NCBI GenBank assembly: GCA_903772945.1
Contig: CAICTM010000371.1
Span: 1-64,000 of the forward strand
Length of the DNA stretch: 64,000 bases
Reading direction: 5' to 3'
DNA from: Seminavis robusta
Lineage: Eukaryota > Bacillariophyta > Bacillariophyceae > Naviculales > Naviculaceae
The translations under genes were made by a program, and so were the position numbers. This document shows positions 1-10,946 of this stretch, one piece after another; the stretch's first letter is position 1, and every line of letters starts with the position of its first letter. The notes beneath the pieces were generated by a model. The model saw nothing but the letters and a program-made list of their open reading frames with translations, searched no databases and was not told the origin of the DNA.

Positions 1-1300
1 CGGAGATCTCTCCATCGCGAATGATTGAAGTCGAATATCGGCAAGCGCCTTGTCAGACAGCAGCCATTTCTTGTCCATCATGGTTGATGAATCCAACAGA
101 GGAGTCGGTACCTCATTGTCGAGTTGTCTGACTATGACGTTTGGCAACATGTTGACATTCGCTTTTTTCTTGCGATCAGCTTTACCGCCGCGTTGGAAAC
201 TTTTTCATGAGGGACAGAGAGTTCCTCTTTGCTGTAGGTCTTGGCGTCGTCGGACTTGCGTTTACCAAGTCTTGTTCTTGTTGTACGTCTGCTTTGTTAT
301 CGTTGTCCAGACGAGGACTGAGACTTGTGCCTTGAGCTTCTTCAGAGTCATGCAGTAAGCAGTGTTGTGAGTGCTATGACTCGTGTTATCACACCATTTT
401 TCTTCTTTCTTGAAGATGTCGTTGTTGCGATAGACTTGTACTCTTTGCTGTTGTTTTTCTTCGAGGAGCTATGTTGTAATCACCGCCCTTGTCAAAGTCT
501 TCGGAGGATCCATGCGTTCGCAGAATCCAATGGTTTCTCCAGATAGGAGCTGAGAGAAGGATCGAAGTCGTGTTCGTCCATCTTCTTCATCCACGAGCGT
601 GGAATTCCATGACAAACATGTCAATGACTTCGTCATGGTTCAACGTTTGGTTGGGTCCAAAAGGTGGTAGACGAGGAAGTTCATCGGTGTTCATCCGACT
701 GAGGTTGTTGACATAAGCCCGAGTGGTACATATCAGCAGGCTTACGCATCTTGCCGCGCATGAAGCGTTTCTGCTTTTCAAGAGCCTTGTAGGGACAGAC
801 CGCTTCGACACAGGATTTATGCCGAACGTATGTCAGGTCGTCCAAAGCAGGCTGAGCTGCTCCTCCCAGGCAGCCTGGAAACTGCTTGAAAGTGGCTTCG
901 TCTTCACCCACGTATGCGGTGGAGAATGCTTGACTGCAATCTGGGCAAGGCATTCAATAGTTCACGGTGCCTGCACAGCTAGATTCGTAACTGCTCTTGG
1001 CAGAGTAAATCTCTCCTTGAGGGTTATGTTTGTCGCCAGGCTAGCATGGCAAGCCAGAAGACCTTCTCCATGCGTCCAGCCACTTGATGTCTGACGTGGA
1101 GTTCAATCCATATGATCTGACCTTTGAAGGTGACTTGGCCTGTTGCATCTGCTGGAACATGTGCGAAGTTTGTAGGTGGTAGAGCGAGAATCGTCGATTT
1201 CGCATTCATCAGTCGAGGTCGATGAGAGGAAGGATTGGTTTGTCGCGCAGCTTAGACTCGAAGCTGGTGTAAGCGTCTTTGCAATCTTCATGGTGAGGAA
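1..1300 (-). mobile_element. Fossil Ty1/copia-like gag region
   Basis: On the minus strand several short stretches resemble the gag part of diatom Ty1/copia retrotransposons: a segment rich in basic residues (KRFMRGKMRKP), followed by a proline-rich 'LPPFGPNQ' segment and an acidic helix, as in diatom gag proteins. The copy is broken in several places and only the gag part is seen; it continues past the left edge of the window. No flanking long terminal repeat was identified. Family assignment rests on recalled motif resemblance and is moderate. Age cannot be judged without an intact relative. Confidence 0.45.
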
Positions 1301-1774
1301 TAGGTTGAGGGTAGCTGAAAGCTATTGTTTGTTAACAAAATGCACTACGCTAAAAGCTAGTGTAAAGATCTTTCGAGTGTTTTATTTGAGAGAATGAAAG
1401 TTATGAGAGGATTAGAAAGCTATGGAAAACTAATCAACGAGAGAGATCCACAACAAAGGATCGTAGATCTGAATCCCGCGGGAGACTTGTAGAGTGTGAT
1501 AGAGTAGGTTGCGGTAGAATCCTACTCACTCCACGATCCAAAAACGGAACGCGTGAAGATTCGTCTAGCATTTATCTAGTAGCGTGGAAGTACTCCACGC
1601 TGGCTAAATATCTAGAGCGATGTTTCATCATCAACCTAGTATGACTTATGACTAGAGCGGTCATTGAGAACCCTGTCTCCAATGACTATTCGCGAAGGAC
1701 TACGTCATGAGTTGAACTCAAACCCTATCTAGGATCGAGTCGCGAATAAGGCTAAGAGCCGTGTATTGCATTAG

Positions 1775-2002
1775 AAATGGCACAAGAAACATGAACAGCT
1801 CCAACGAGAGGTTGAACTCCTGTATGAACAAGCGGACCTGCTCCCAGAGCATCTCCTTGATACCATCTTCAAACGACCCCTGGAGGAACAGATGGCCAAA
1901 GGGCCGGGAGATATCAAAGCATGGCTGGCCAATTGGCTTCCAGTTGTTGACAAAGCAATGAGGGATGAGCATGCACGTAAGCAGCCTTCCCAATCAGGGT
2001 AA
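1775..2002 (+). other. Coding-like fragment of unknown origin
   Basis: A stop-bounded stretch of 75 codons without an early methionine has protein-like composition: a charged amphipathic start (KWHKKHEQLQREVELLYEQA) and a tail with two tryptophans (AWLANWLPVVDKAM). It has no visible partner exon with a good splice site and lies next to retroelement debris, so it is more likely a remnant of a repeated element or lost gene than a working exon. No family recognised. Confidence 0.3.
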
Positions 2003-2246
2003 CTATGCGCCGATGTGGGATTCCCATAGCAATAGCGGGCGATTTAGCCTAGCGTAGATAGTTAGTCGTACAGCACCCTCCGGAGTTTTGTTCAATTTCT
2101 CCGGTGGGGGGCTTACACTAGGCCCATCCTAAGTGGGCGCCCTCGTGCGCCTGAGGAATATGGGTTCGTCACGGCACCGTTCAGCGGATCGTCTGACGAG
2201 GTGTAGCCTTTAAAAGAAAATCTCGTTATTTTTTCCCTTCTTGTGT

Positions 2247-2354
2247 CAACAAGTCAAAGAGGAGAACCCTGATCTATCATTTGGAGAAATTGGGAGAGTA
2301 TTAGGAGAGAGATGGAGGTCTCTCTCAGATTGCGAAAGGCAACAATACGCTTGA
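2247..2354 (+). pseudogene. HMG-box fragment
   Basis: About 35 codons read as the middle of an HMG box: [20 protein letters not shown] followed by ERWRSL and a charged end, matching the end of helix 1 and helix 2 of HMGB-type DNA-binding domains (conserved ENP, GE.W core). The frame ends at TGA immediately after, and the rest of the box (N-terminal strand, helix 3) is not found nearby. It looks like a partial or decayed copy of an HMG-box gene in a repeat-rich region; an exon of a larger unseen gene is possible but no good splice partners were found. Confidence 0.5.
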
Positions 2355-2510
2355 TTAATTATTCAGCTCATCGACCATGTGCTTCCGGTTAATTTGATCC
2401 AACCGATACATTTTAGTAACCACTTCGATATCATAGTCTTTCACCTTACAGCTCTTCTTATTTCGAAATTGCGCGAAGGTCTTAACCTTATTAGGAATCC
2501 GATACATCAT
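2355..2510 (-). CDS. Small hypothetical ORF, 51-52 residues
   Basis: A short charged ORF begins with two ATGs (MMYRIPNKVKTFAQF) and ends MVDELNN. It lies tail-to-tail with the HMG-box fragment, the two stop codons being adjacent. Composition is protein-like (Lys, Asp, aromatic residues spread evenly), but nothing is recognised and length is near what chance gives. It could be the last exon of a decayed gene. Confidence 0.15.
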   Translation of the reverse strand: MMYRIPNKVKTFAQFRNKKSCKVKDYDIEVVTKMYRLDQINRKHMVDELNN

Positions 2511-2605
2511 CTTGTCATCATCCCAGGGTTACTCGGCATTTTGTCTGTTTGGGTAAGTGTTTTGGCGATTAAGTGATCCTTATGTAAATGTCTACACACC
2601 TTTAG

Positions 2606-2747
2606 CTAGTAGACATAAGTAGACAAAGTGCGACTTTGGTAGACATTAGTAGACAAAGTGATACATTGGTAGACATTGGTAGACATTGTGAGACATTGTG
2701 AGACATCCGTAGACATTGTGAGACATCCTAGACATTGTGTGACATAA
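2606..2747. repeat. Degenerate short tandem repeat (AGACATTGTG unit)
   Basis: Roughly ten imperfect copies of a 10-12 nt unit close to TAGACATTGTG run head to tail, with variants such as AGACATTAG and AGACAAAGTG. It is a minisatellite-like tract in gene-poor DNA; short ORFs across it are artefacts of the repeat. Confidence 0.85.
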
Positions 2748-3009
2748 ACCACTTTTACAAAGGAGCATAGAACATTTAGGCAACTCTGTAATCAGATATA
2801 CATGTAGTAGCCTTAAATAGACAAAATGCCGAGTAACCCAGGGTAGACCCGAGGGGGCCAAGCTTAGCGCGTGAGACAATTAAGCCGACAAAAATGCACA
2901 CCACCGATCAAATGTGCATCTAGAGGCGTATATGTCGAAACTATTATTATCCCCTCGGGTCCCCCTGACCCCCTACTGTTTTTCCTATAGTAATTGACCG
3001 TTTTGGAGG

Positions 3010-3106
3010 GACTGGGGGGCCGTCATTAATCTAAGATTCCCCTAAGATTTAACAGTTGGTGGACCGGGGGACCGCCGTTAATCTAAGATTCCCCCTAAGA
3101 TTTAAC
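3010..3106. repeat. Two tandem copies of a ~52-bp unit
   Basis: Two near-identical copies (3010-3053 and 3062-3106) of a unit starting GACTGGGGGG/GACCGGGGGA and ending CTAAGATTTAAC are arranged head to tail. Each copy also contains an internal direct repeat, CTAAGATT...CTAAGATT. No coding content. Confidence 0.85.
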
Positions 3107-3289
3107 AAAAATCTGCGGTCCTCCTGGTTATCTCCGGTCCCCGGTCCCCCTTTATATCCAGCTCGGCGGCGACTGAGCCTGTATCATTGAGACTCCAAGG
3201 ACCAGGGACCCTTCCAATCTCTAGCCACTGAGCGGACCCAAAGACCTTAGCTAGCTAGCCTACACGGCGATTGAGCGTACCCAATCTCA

Positions 3290-3483
3290 GCCATCGATCA
3301 TGCACCTTTACTTCATACCGCACCTTTACCTTTAGGTTTACTTCATTTCGCACATTCACTTTATCTGCAGCCTGCGCACCTTTGTTTCGAAGCTTTAGTT
3401 CATTTCGCACCTTTACTTCATGCCATCCCATCGATCATGCACCTTTACTTCATACCGCACCTTTACTTCATGCCATCCCATCA
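3290..3483. repeat. CACCTTTACTTCAT tandem/dispersed repeat block
   Basis: A CT-rich block repeats the units CACCTTTACTTCAT and CATTTCGCAC. A 37-bp stretch starting ATCGATCATGCACC occurs twice, 137 bp apart (3293 and 3430), and CATGCCATCCCATC also recurs. It is a noncoding minisatellite. Confidence 0.75.
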
Positions 3484-3552
3484 TTGCTATCAGGGTTAAT
3501 ATTAACCAATACCTAACTAGTTCATTCCCGGACGGTTGGTCTGTGACATTTA

Positions 3553-3906
3553 GAGCATTCAATACCCGGGTACCCCAAATCACAAAACCCAAATGGTTGG
3601 CATCGAGTATCGCCGGCCGACCTGAGTCCACTGAGTCAAATGTGTTTTAGCCAACATGTGGATTCATGTGGCTCGCGCAAATCCGAGCTGTTTGCACAGC
3701 CCAAACAGCCGACCCAAACCCATTTGACTCATTGGATTCAAATTTACTTAAGGAGAAGAATTGCCACATCATCAATGACATCATTCTAACATCACAATAG
3801 GAGCGTTGAGGTTCTCTTTCGCGAGCAAGCATAGCCTAGCAGCGAGGATGGTCAACCTCCAACCATTTGGGTTTTGTGATTTGGGGTACCCGGGGATTGA
3901 ATGCTC
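3553..3906. mobile_element. 354-bp MITE with 48-bp terminal inverted repeats and TTA target duplication
   Basis: The first 48 bases (starting GAGCATTCAATACCCGGG) are the reverse complement of the last 48 bases (ending ATTGAATGCTC) with a single mismatch. TTA stands directly outside each end (3550-3552 and 3907-3909), the target duplication used by PIF/Harbinger (Tourist-type) elements. The 258-bp interior has no transposase and contains a further imperfect inverted pair around CATTTGACTCA. Nearly identical arms suggest fairly recent movement. The superfamily call rests on the TTA duplication only. Confidence 0.85.
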
Positions 3907-4846
3907 TTAGTCCCCATCAACCATTAGACACCTAAATACCCAATCCTGTTTTGTATATAGCAGAACACCCCAGTCCCCTTTTAGGGGACCGTGGTCGAAT
4001 CGCCTGACCATCAGGCATTTTCTACCCTCACTGCCTCATAGGCGGAAAAGAAGTGATAATACTGGCTAGCTACAGTCGTAGGCTACCGTACAGTACTAGT
4101 TGGTCTCAAGGAGCAAACAGGAAACAACTCCTCCCTCGTTATAGTTGACGACTCCGCATCTAGCTAGTTACGGAATAGTAGAGCAAATCGATTGAGAATT
4201 TGAGGTTTCTGCCGTGGACATCAGATCATTCGGGTATGGCTTGTCTTGTCTGCTGAGTTCTCAATATCCTATTATTGCGTCCTGATTCTCTGCACTGGAT
4301 GTCAACGATCAACATCTCATTTCCTCTTGAGATTGAACACAGCTGTATGTAGAATTGGAGATCAGCCACCAACAGATGTCCAACAACGGTGTCCATCGGA
4401 AAACTCGTCGACTTGAGGGCTCAACATACTACCCATAAAATAGTCGACCGAGCCCCGACCTGGTCGTCATCGCAACCTTTTGCTTTCCCCTACCGTAGTG
4501 CACCTCTATTCGCAAAAGTTCAAGCGATGGTACCGTTGCTAGGACAGTGGCAATTCATTTTTGATCCAATGGTTCTGTCGCCAACGTTCCACCCTTTCTT
4601 GTCTTTTCGAGATCTTTGTTTTGTCTGCTACAGATTGCTCGCGTGAATGACTAGTCCATTGAAATCTTTCTTTCAGATGCCGCATTCGTCTTCTTTCTTC
4701 TCCGAAGACGACGAATGTTTTCCAATATCGTCTTCCCGTGCTCTTGTCCACCTACCGGCATTCAAGTTGTCCTTTCCCGTCGACCTGGAATGTCTTCATT
4801 ATGCAAAATTTTGCTGTTTTGGGGTGTGCTCGGAAAAAGTTCCCGT
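3907..4846. other. No gene supported; repeat-flank DNA
   Basis: Only short ORFs on both strands occur here, none with recognisable domains or paired splice sites. A GGGGACC/GGTCCCC inverted pair lies near 3980. The minus-strand frame near 4540-4750 (MDKSTGRRYWKTF...) is charged and could be a decayed continuation of the ORF that follows. Confidence 0.4.
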
Positions 4847-5353
4847 TCAACTTCGAGGAACGGATAGTATTGCACTTTTTGTCCCCCCCGACAACATCAC
4901 CCACAGCGATGCTTGCTCCGTCGAACGTCGGCGGTTCATCTTCACCGCTACATGTACAGGGACGGTACCTCGCTCCCTACAGATGATGCCCTGATCTTCT
5001 GCTCGTTGTGAGCGCCTTTGGATCGAGATGCAGGTAGAGCCGGGGCTGCCAGAGCTCATCTGGGTGGATCTCTTGCTCAAAACGCCCCAGTTCAGATTAT
5101 TCGTTCGCCCAGACACTCTCCTCTGGTGAACTCTTGAGGGTGTCGCAAATGAAGGCTCTGAGGAGTCATACTCAATCTTGGCTGAAGGCATGATCTGAGT
5201 CCTCTCGCGATGTCCAATGCCTTGGTCAAGTCTGGGGAAGCCCAGGTGGCCCGCAGATTGCAATGATGCAAGTCTTCCCTTGAGCGAGGAAGCGGCGGAG
5301 AGGGACTTGGCCCATTGCCCAAACTTCTCAATCTCCTCCTTGCGCTTGTGCAT
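4847..5353 (-). CDS. Doubtful hypothetical ORF, 168 residues
   Basis: A minus-strand frame begins MHKRKEEIEKFGQWAKSL, a plausible charged amphipathic helix, and continues into a low-complexity Ser/Arg-rich stretch without known motifs. A second long frame on the same strand (5092-5439) overlaps it, and plus-strand ORFs overlap the end, so coding status is doubtful. It may be a decayed gene; nothing is recognised. Confidence 0.2.
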   Translation of the reverse strand: MHKRKEEIEKFGQWAKSLSAASSLKGRLASLQSAGHLGFPRLDQGIGHRERTQIMPSAKIEYDSSEPSFATPSRVHQRRVSGRTNNLNWGVLSKRSTQMSSGSPGSTCISIQRRSQRAEDQGIICRERGTVPVHVAVKMNRRRSTEQASLWVMLSGGTKSAILSVPRS

Positions 5354-5439
5354 TGGAACTGCGGAAGGTAGTTCGAATTGGGCAGGCCGCCCAAGTTTTG
5401 AACTGGGTTCCTCCTGAAGCTAGACTTTGCGAAGTCCAA

Positions 5440-6697
5440 CGAAAGATCGCGACTCGACTCTCAGCACACCGGCCACCGCACCAACGACATGTCAATCGGG
5501 AACGGTAATTTCCCTAGCTAGCCATCTCCGGTACCTACTGTCAAAGAAAGCTGAACGGTCTTGTCCATGAGGCAGACGGCTGCACACTGAGGCTTAAAAA
5601 AATACAGCCTTACTTGCACATACCGGTACGGCAGCTCGACCTACACCTATACTAAGACAGCAGACGAATGAGGCGCGGGTTGTCTCCATTCCTCTTTGCC
5701 CTGCTTCATTCACCGGAATCAGAAGTCAGAACTCCTGTCGCTATGGTGACTATTGGGATTAGATGGGACTACCGATGGACGGTTTTGAATGTGGCGAGAG
5801 ACGCATGAAATGGTACTGGGGTACAGTACAGCACGCTCAATGCCCTTAGAGGAGTCACAACGTTTCAGAGCATTAGGGGGCCTTCAGACTCCCGCTTAGA
5901 AACCGACCACAAAAACCCACGTTGGTGGCGATCGATCTCTTTATTACGATCAGTCGCTGCTTCTTTGCTAAGCTTACGCCAACCATCGCATGAAGGGGAA
6001 GTGCCATGATACCGTGCATCTGAGGTGTTTGCCCCTCTTCTGAGGGCTGCTTTCAAAAAGGAAATGCAACCCGAGGTTATGATCAAGCTGCAATGGTATC
6101 CTCTATAGGAGCCTAAAAAAAGATGCGGCATTCCCCGCTGCCCGCTGCTACGTTCAGTCTCAAGAGCTCCTCTCTCCGTGAAGTCGCGTGGGAATCTTTG
6201 TGCAACCGAACATCCAATGTTCTGATCAGGGTCTAGTAGACACAACCCCAAACTGCACTTGTCAGCCTTTCTCGAGCCCTTCCTCGTTCATCGTTCCCAC
6301 ATGAATACATGCTCTCTGTGAAGGACAATGGACAATCCCACGGTGGAGAATTCGACCCAATCCAACGCGAGTCAGCTGGAGTGCGAGAGAGAAAGGGCGC
6401 CTTTTCGGAGAGAGCTCCTCTTCTGAGGTGTCTCAATCCGGTACCGAATACATTGTTGGTCTTTGCGGTATCATTTCGTCCTCCGGATGGACTCACGCCT
6501 TGAGCCTTACTCACGCCTCGAGCATTACAACACCCATATCACATCACATCAACAAACCTGAGGCATGCCAAAGGCATGCCAAGACCTCGCCGAAACCACG
6601 TCCTTTAGAACGTATCACCCAGCCAAAGCAATTCCTCGAACATGTATCCAACATCATTACCAAATTTATGCTGGGCCGACAATCAACTGGATTCTTA
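5440..6697. other. Intergenic DNA with no supported gene
   Basis: ORFs here (for example 5865-6251 and 6233-6514 on the minus strand) are short, overlap one another and carry no domain. A degenerate 18-bp direct repeat around GAGCTCCTCT occurs near 6165 and 6412. The right end is probably the 3' untranslated region of the minus-strand bZIP gene. Confidence 0.5.
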
Positions 6698-8138
6698 TTA
6701 TGGGTCGACACCTGGACGTCTGGTAGAGCCCGTGTGGCTTGATGAATTGGCAGAGCCGCCAGATCCACCATGAGCACGGAGGAGAGCAATCAGGTTGACA
6801 GAAGCATCATCTGTGGCACCACTTTGATTCCGAGAGTCTTGGTTCCCGGATGCCGCTGCAAAAGCACCTGTTCCGGCTGCCGCTGCAAGACCCAAGGCAC
6901 CTGTCCCAGCTGCCGCTGCAGAGCCCCCGGCTCCCCGTAGCATGGACAGGAGAGGATTGACGGACCCTTCTGCCACAGTACCGGTATTTGAAGCTGCATT
7001 CCCAGCTGTTGTATTTGCCCCAGCAGCTGCCAGGAGAGCAACCCCTCTTTGGCCCTGCCCTACAAGTCGCAAGACATCGTCGACACTAAGGGTGGATTGC
7101 TGATTACCCTTTGTGGAAACAGATAACGAATTTAATGTCTGGCACAGTGAGGACGAAAAATAAATTGAGGGGGTTGCACAGACATCACCCCTTGCTTTGA
7201 AACAAACAAAAATCTGTTGTGCAACTTACCAGTCCAGTGGAAATCCTATCAAGCTGGGAAATGGGAAAAGCACCAGCAAGCCTCGAACCCGCCAGGAGCT
7301 GCTCCATTTGAGCAATCGCAGCTGATGGCTGAGTACTGGTTTGATTTTGGGTGAGCTGGATAAAATGCTGAGCTTGTGGCACCGACATTAGATGTCCTCC
7401 CTGTGCAAGCGTTTGCTGTAGCTGCGCCACTAAGTCTCGGTCGGAACCAATTCGATCGGAAGAGGATTCCAGACCGAGACGCGAAGAGGAGGGCCTGGCA
7501 TCCGCGGACGAACGACCAGCGGCGGTACTGCTGCCTAGCAACGACTCGGCCGCTGCCGATGCTGGGGTCCTTGCTGCCACATTACCCGACAATAGCTGCA
7601 ACGCAGAAGCAGCAGCAGCTCCTTGCAGAGGTGGGTCGGCAGGCGAATTGTTGGTCAAGGAAGCGCTCCCTGGTAACAATTGGGGTGGCGAAGCTGCAGC
7701 AGTAGCAGCCGCGGGAAGGACTGCCGACGTGGATATTGACGCTCTCCCAGGTGGTGCTGATGACCCCGTGAGCACTGCAATGGTTGACCTGGCCACGCTC
7801 AATTCGCCTTCCAGCTGCTGTACCTTTCCTGAAAGAGTCTGAACGGTAGCCTGAAGCGCCTGATTGGCTTGATTTAGCCTTTCAACCTGCGCTGCAAGTG
7901 TTTCTAGCTTCTCCTTCTTAAATTTTCGACGATTGCGTGCAGACTCTCTGTTCATAGCCAGCCGCTTCTGTTTGCGGAGGCGCTCCAGATTCGAATAGTC
8001 TGCTTCAGTCTTCATGGACTCTTCCTGTGATTCGTCATCATCGGATGATTGAGTGCTTGGCTTGGCTTCATCTTTGTCTCCCTCCGTCTCGTCTCGTTTT
8101 CTTTTACCTCCGTCTTTTGCTGGCGGTTTCTGATCCAT
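6698..8138 (-). CDS. bZIP transcription factor with Ala/Gly-rich C-terminus (2 exons)
   Basis: Exon 1 is 7230-8138 and exon 2 is 6698-7108, joined by a 121-nt GTAAGT...AAAG intron in phase 0, giving about 439 residues. After an acidic, Ser-rich N-terminus (1-50) comes a bZIP domain (about 52-120): basic region with the N-x7-R signature in NRESARNRRKFKKEK, then a leucine zipper with heptad Leu/Val residues. The rest is Ala-, Gly- and Gln-rich low-complexity sequence, with twin motifs VNPLLSMLRGAGG and VNLIALLRAHGG in exon 2. No LOV or PAS domain is present, so it is not an aureochrome. Expected role: nuclear, dimeric sequence-specific regulator; target unknown. The ATG at 8138 is preceded by stops and begins the acidic region, so the start is good. 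Confidence 0.9.
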
Positions 8139-10946
8139 TCTCTCCTTTCACTAATGCCTTTGATCTGTTGGAACTTTGATGTAGTGATGTACTTTTGCTT
8201 AAGGTATGTATATGTATATCAAGGCTGCAAATTTTTGGTATCAATAGGTATTAGTTTGTGTTCGAGGCTTCGGCTCCTCCTCTTCCTGTCCTTGGCGGAA
8301 CTACTATAGAAGCCAAGAACGTGCCTTTACTACAATCAAAACAGCAAGTGGGGGTTGAGTGCACAAGGTGCTGAGCAAAATGCGAAGTTGCTTCCAATTG
8401 TGGTTGCTTAGAGTTCCGAACTGCTAGCTACCGGTAGCTAGCTATTGTGCCAATCCGATCAATCCTTGAGTTGTGTGCTCAAATCCTTTACGGTAGCTAG
8501 CTAGTAGGTCCTCTCCGGTCTTCCCGAAAAATGGTGGGGGCTGTCGCCCTTCGTGGCTTGGCGGACAATGGGGTACCAGTTACGACCCGAACCTCCTGAA
8601 GCATAAAAACGTCCAGCTTACCGACAGACTGGCAAAATGACAGCAGCTAAGTAAGTGAGCGGCTCCAAGTTCACAGAAGAGCACACGCTGAATATTGTGC
8701 ACAGCACCACTATGACACTGGTAGAGAAGCGCTTAGAGAAGCTTGTTCACAAGCTGTCATACTAGTCTATCCTTTTCTGTAGAGTCCCACATCAGAAATA
8801 AATCAGAATAGGAAGGAATCAAGGTTTGACAAAAGGAAACCAGTAATTAACCAGTCTCAAACCAAAGCGAACTGCCCACGTGTGTAAGTAGATTAGTGAG
8901 GGCACCAAAGCGTATCGACTGCGTTGAGTGATGGAACATTGGTAAAAAAGGCTAAATATTTAAGTAAAATGAATGATCCATGTTGTTCCATGGGGTATTA
9001 ATACTAGTAGTATAATATTATAGTATGCACCATTGCACCAAATTTTAATGCTTTCACTTATACCAGTGAGAACTCCAGTTTATTGGTGCATCAGTGACCT
9101 ACTGGACCCACATTTTAAAGGAGAAAGCAAATCTTCTTTCCTATCTTTCATGGGCCCCTTTCTGAGCAGAGTTACATAGACCACAAAGCACAAACGAAAT
9201 GGGACAACACTGACTTATTTAAAAGTATGTGCTGGGTACTGGGTACGTGCAAAAGGTGCAATTGGGTTGACTTTGGGACCACTTACACTCCTAAAAGACT
9301 GCATAGACAGGAAATGCCAGAAAGCTTTAAACAGTCAGCACATGCACAGAGCCTGCTACTAGTATACTGGAGTAGTCACTCTTTACAACAGAGCCTATTT
9401 TCCACATGCTGCAGACAATCTTTTTTAGAGGCGACAACGAACAGAGCGCTTAAGAGCGAAAACCCCGCATCCTACTGGCGAAGTTACTAGTTTCCACCTG
9501 TTCCTTTCGGATCGTCAAAGAGAGCTCAAAGAGTCAAAGAGTACATCTACTCGTAAATAGTTAGCAATAGCTTCGTAAATACACAAACACTTGCAATGTG
9601 CCATAAAGACTTAGTATTGCCAGTTTCCGTATTCCCGAAAATAAGTCCTCGAGTACAGGTTCTAAATCTCCAAGATCGTTTTAATTAATGTATGGCATAG
9701 TCTTTGTCTTGGATTGCTCTCATAGTCCTTCATCACCCCAATCTGATAGGCGACACTTCACTTGATTCGAAGTCTTCAACGGGTGGAGTTAGGGTTTACT
9801 TTGGTGAATCCTTAGGGATGGAGATGAGTCGATCTGCGCGCTGCAGGGTCTCCACTTGGATTGGCAGCTCAACTCGACTCGACTCGATTCGGTTGCGGAC
9901 TGTCACTTCGGAACTTTTTTGGTTGTCTGGCTCTCCGTTCTGGTACTAGTACGATTTTGTAATGGAATCACTGCGTGTAGAGGTAGAAAATGGCGCCTGA
10001 CATAACCTCAAGTAAGTTTGGTCCGCACCCATACGTACCGTACCGGGGTGCATGTGGCAGTGCATTTGTTTTTGAAACCGGTGAGGTGCAAACCGAGTGA
10101 GATCCACTCACGCGAATGCTTTCGCAGATTTTAGCCGTCAGTCACTCAACTCCCAAGCCGAAAACTTGATGCCGCTGGCGTCCTTGCACAGCTTCACATC
10201 ATGCCGAGCTCTCCGTGGTACAGTACAGCGTACCGGTGGCAGTCCAACGGACGAGGAGCTGGGGGTGAGAAACCCCGAGAGTTGTCATACGATTTTAGCA
10301 CCCGAGAGTTGTCCCCCTTTATTAACTTGAAGATTGTCTGGTACTAAGGTAGATGTGGTAAATTTATTTTTCAAAATTAAATTCAATTCTTTAATTGTAT
10401 TTACCTGAACTACCTTACTTTGCTATCTTGAAGATCCCACCCCCTTTTCCTTCTCCTTTGCCTTGGATGTTGGTGACGAGTGATGCGGAAACCTCGTACA
10501 GGTACCGGACTCTTCAATATGTCCCGGTGGCAGAAGCTGCACAGGAACATTTAAGATCCACCCACCTTGAGAACTGCTTACAGTGAACCGTCGCCGCGTC
10601 GCCGCGACACCTGTTTCCTGAATTTTTTTCCAAGCAATTGAGTGTCCTTTGCTTCCCACGAGCTTGGCCGCATCAGTGCCGTCCTCGGCGACGATAAAAA
10701 GTGTCGAACAATCAACTCTTCAATAGTGAGGACGATCTATCTGTAAAACGCATGGCTACCAAACCCTTCGCCAAAAGCTTAGTCGCGTCACTTTTTCCCT
10801 TCTCCTGCTTCAGTCCATTTTCTGCGATCACACTACTAGTATTTATTTCACAGAAGATCTGGTGTCAGCTCCCTTTGCCGGTGTATTTTACTGATTTCTA
10901 TCTATTTTCTCTTGTTGCACACACAAGGGAAAGCTACTCAAGTAAA
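8139..10946. other. 2.8-kb intergenic region between bZIP and bestrophin-like genes
   Basis: No gene is supported. AT-rich stretches lie near 8940-9070, and CTAGCTAG and TACCGGTA palindromes near 8430-8510. An 87-residue plus-strand ORF at 9227-9490 (MCWVLGTCKRC...) lacks recognisable features and upstream context. The region should hold the divergent promoters of the flanking genes; a CT-rich tract at 10795-10860 looks like 5' leader of the bestrophin gene. Confidence 0.5.

Noticed and set aside
2606-2747. CRISPR-like spacing of short repeats
   Set aside because: Units are contiguous and degenerate without unique spacers, and the window is eukaryotic.
3980-4035. Possible tRNA-like fold around the GGGGACC/GGTCCCC pair
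   Set aside because: No acceptor, anticodon or T-arm set with proper spacing could be drawn. No tRNA gene was recognised in the window.
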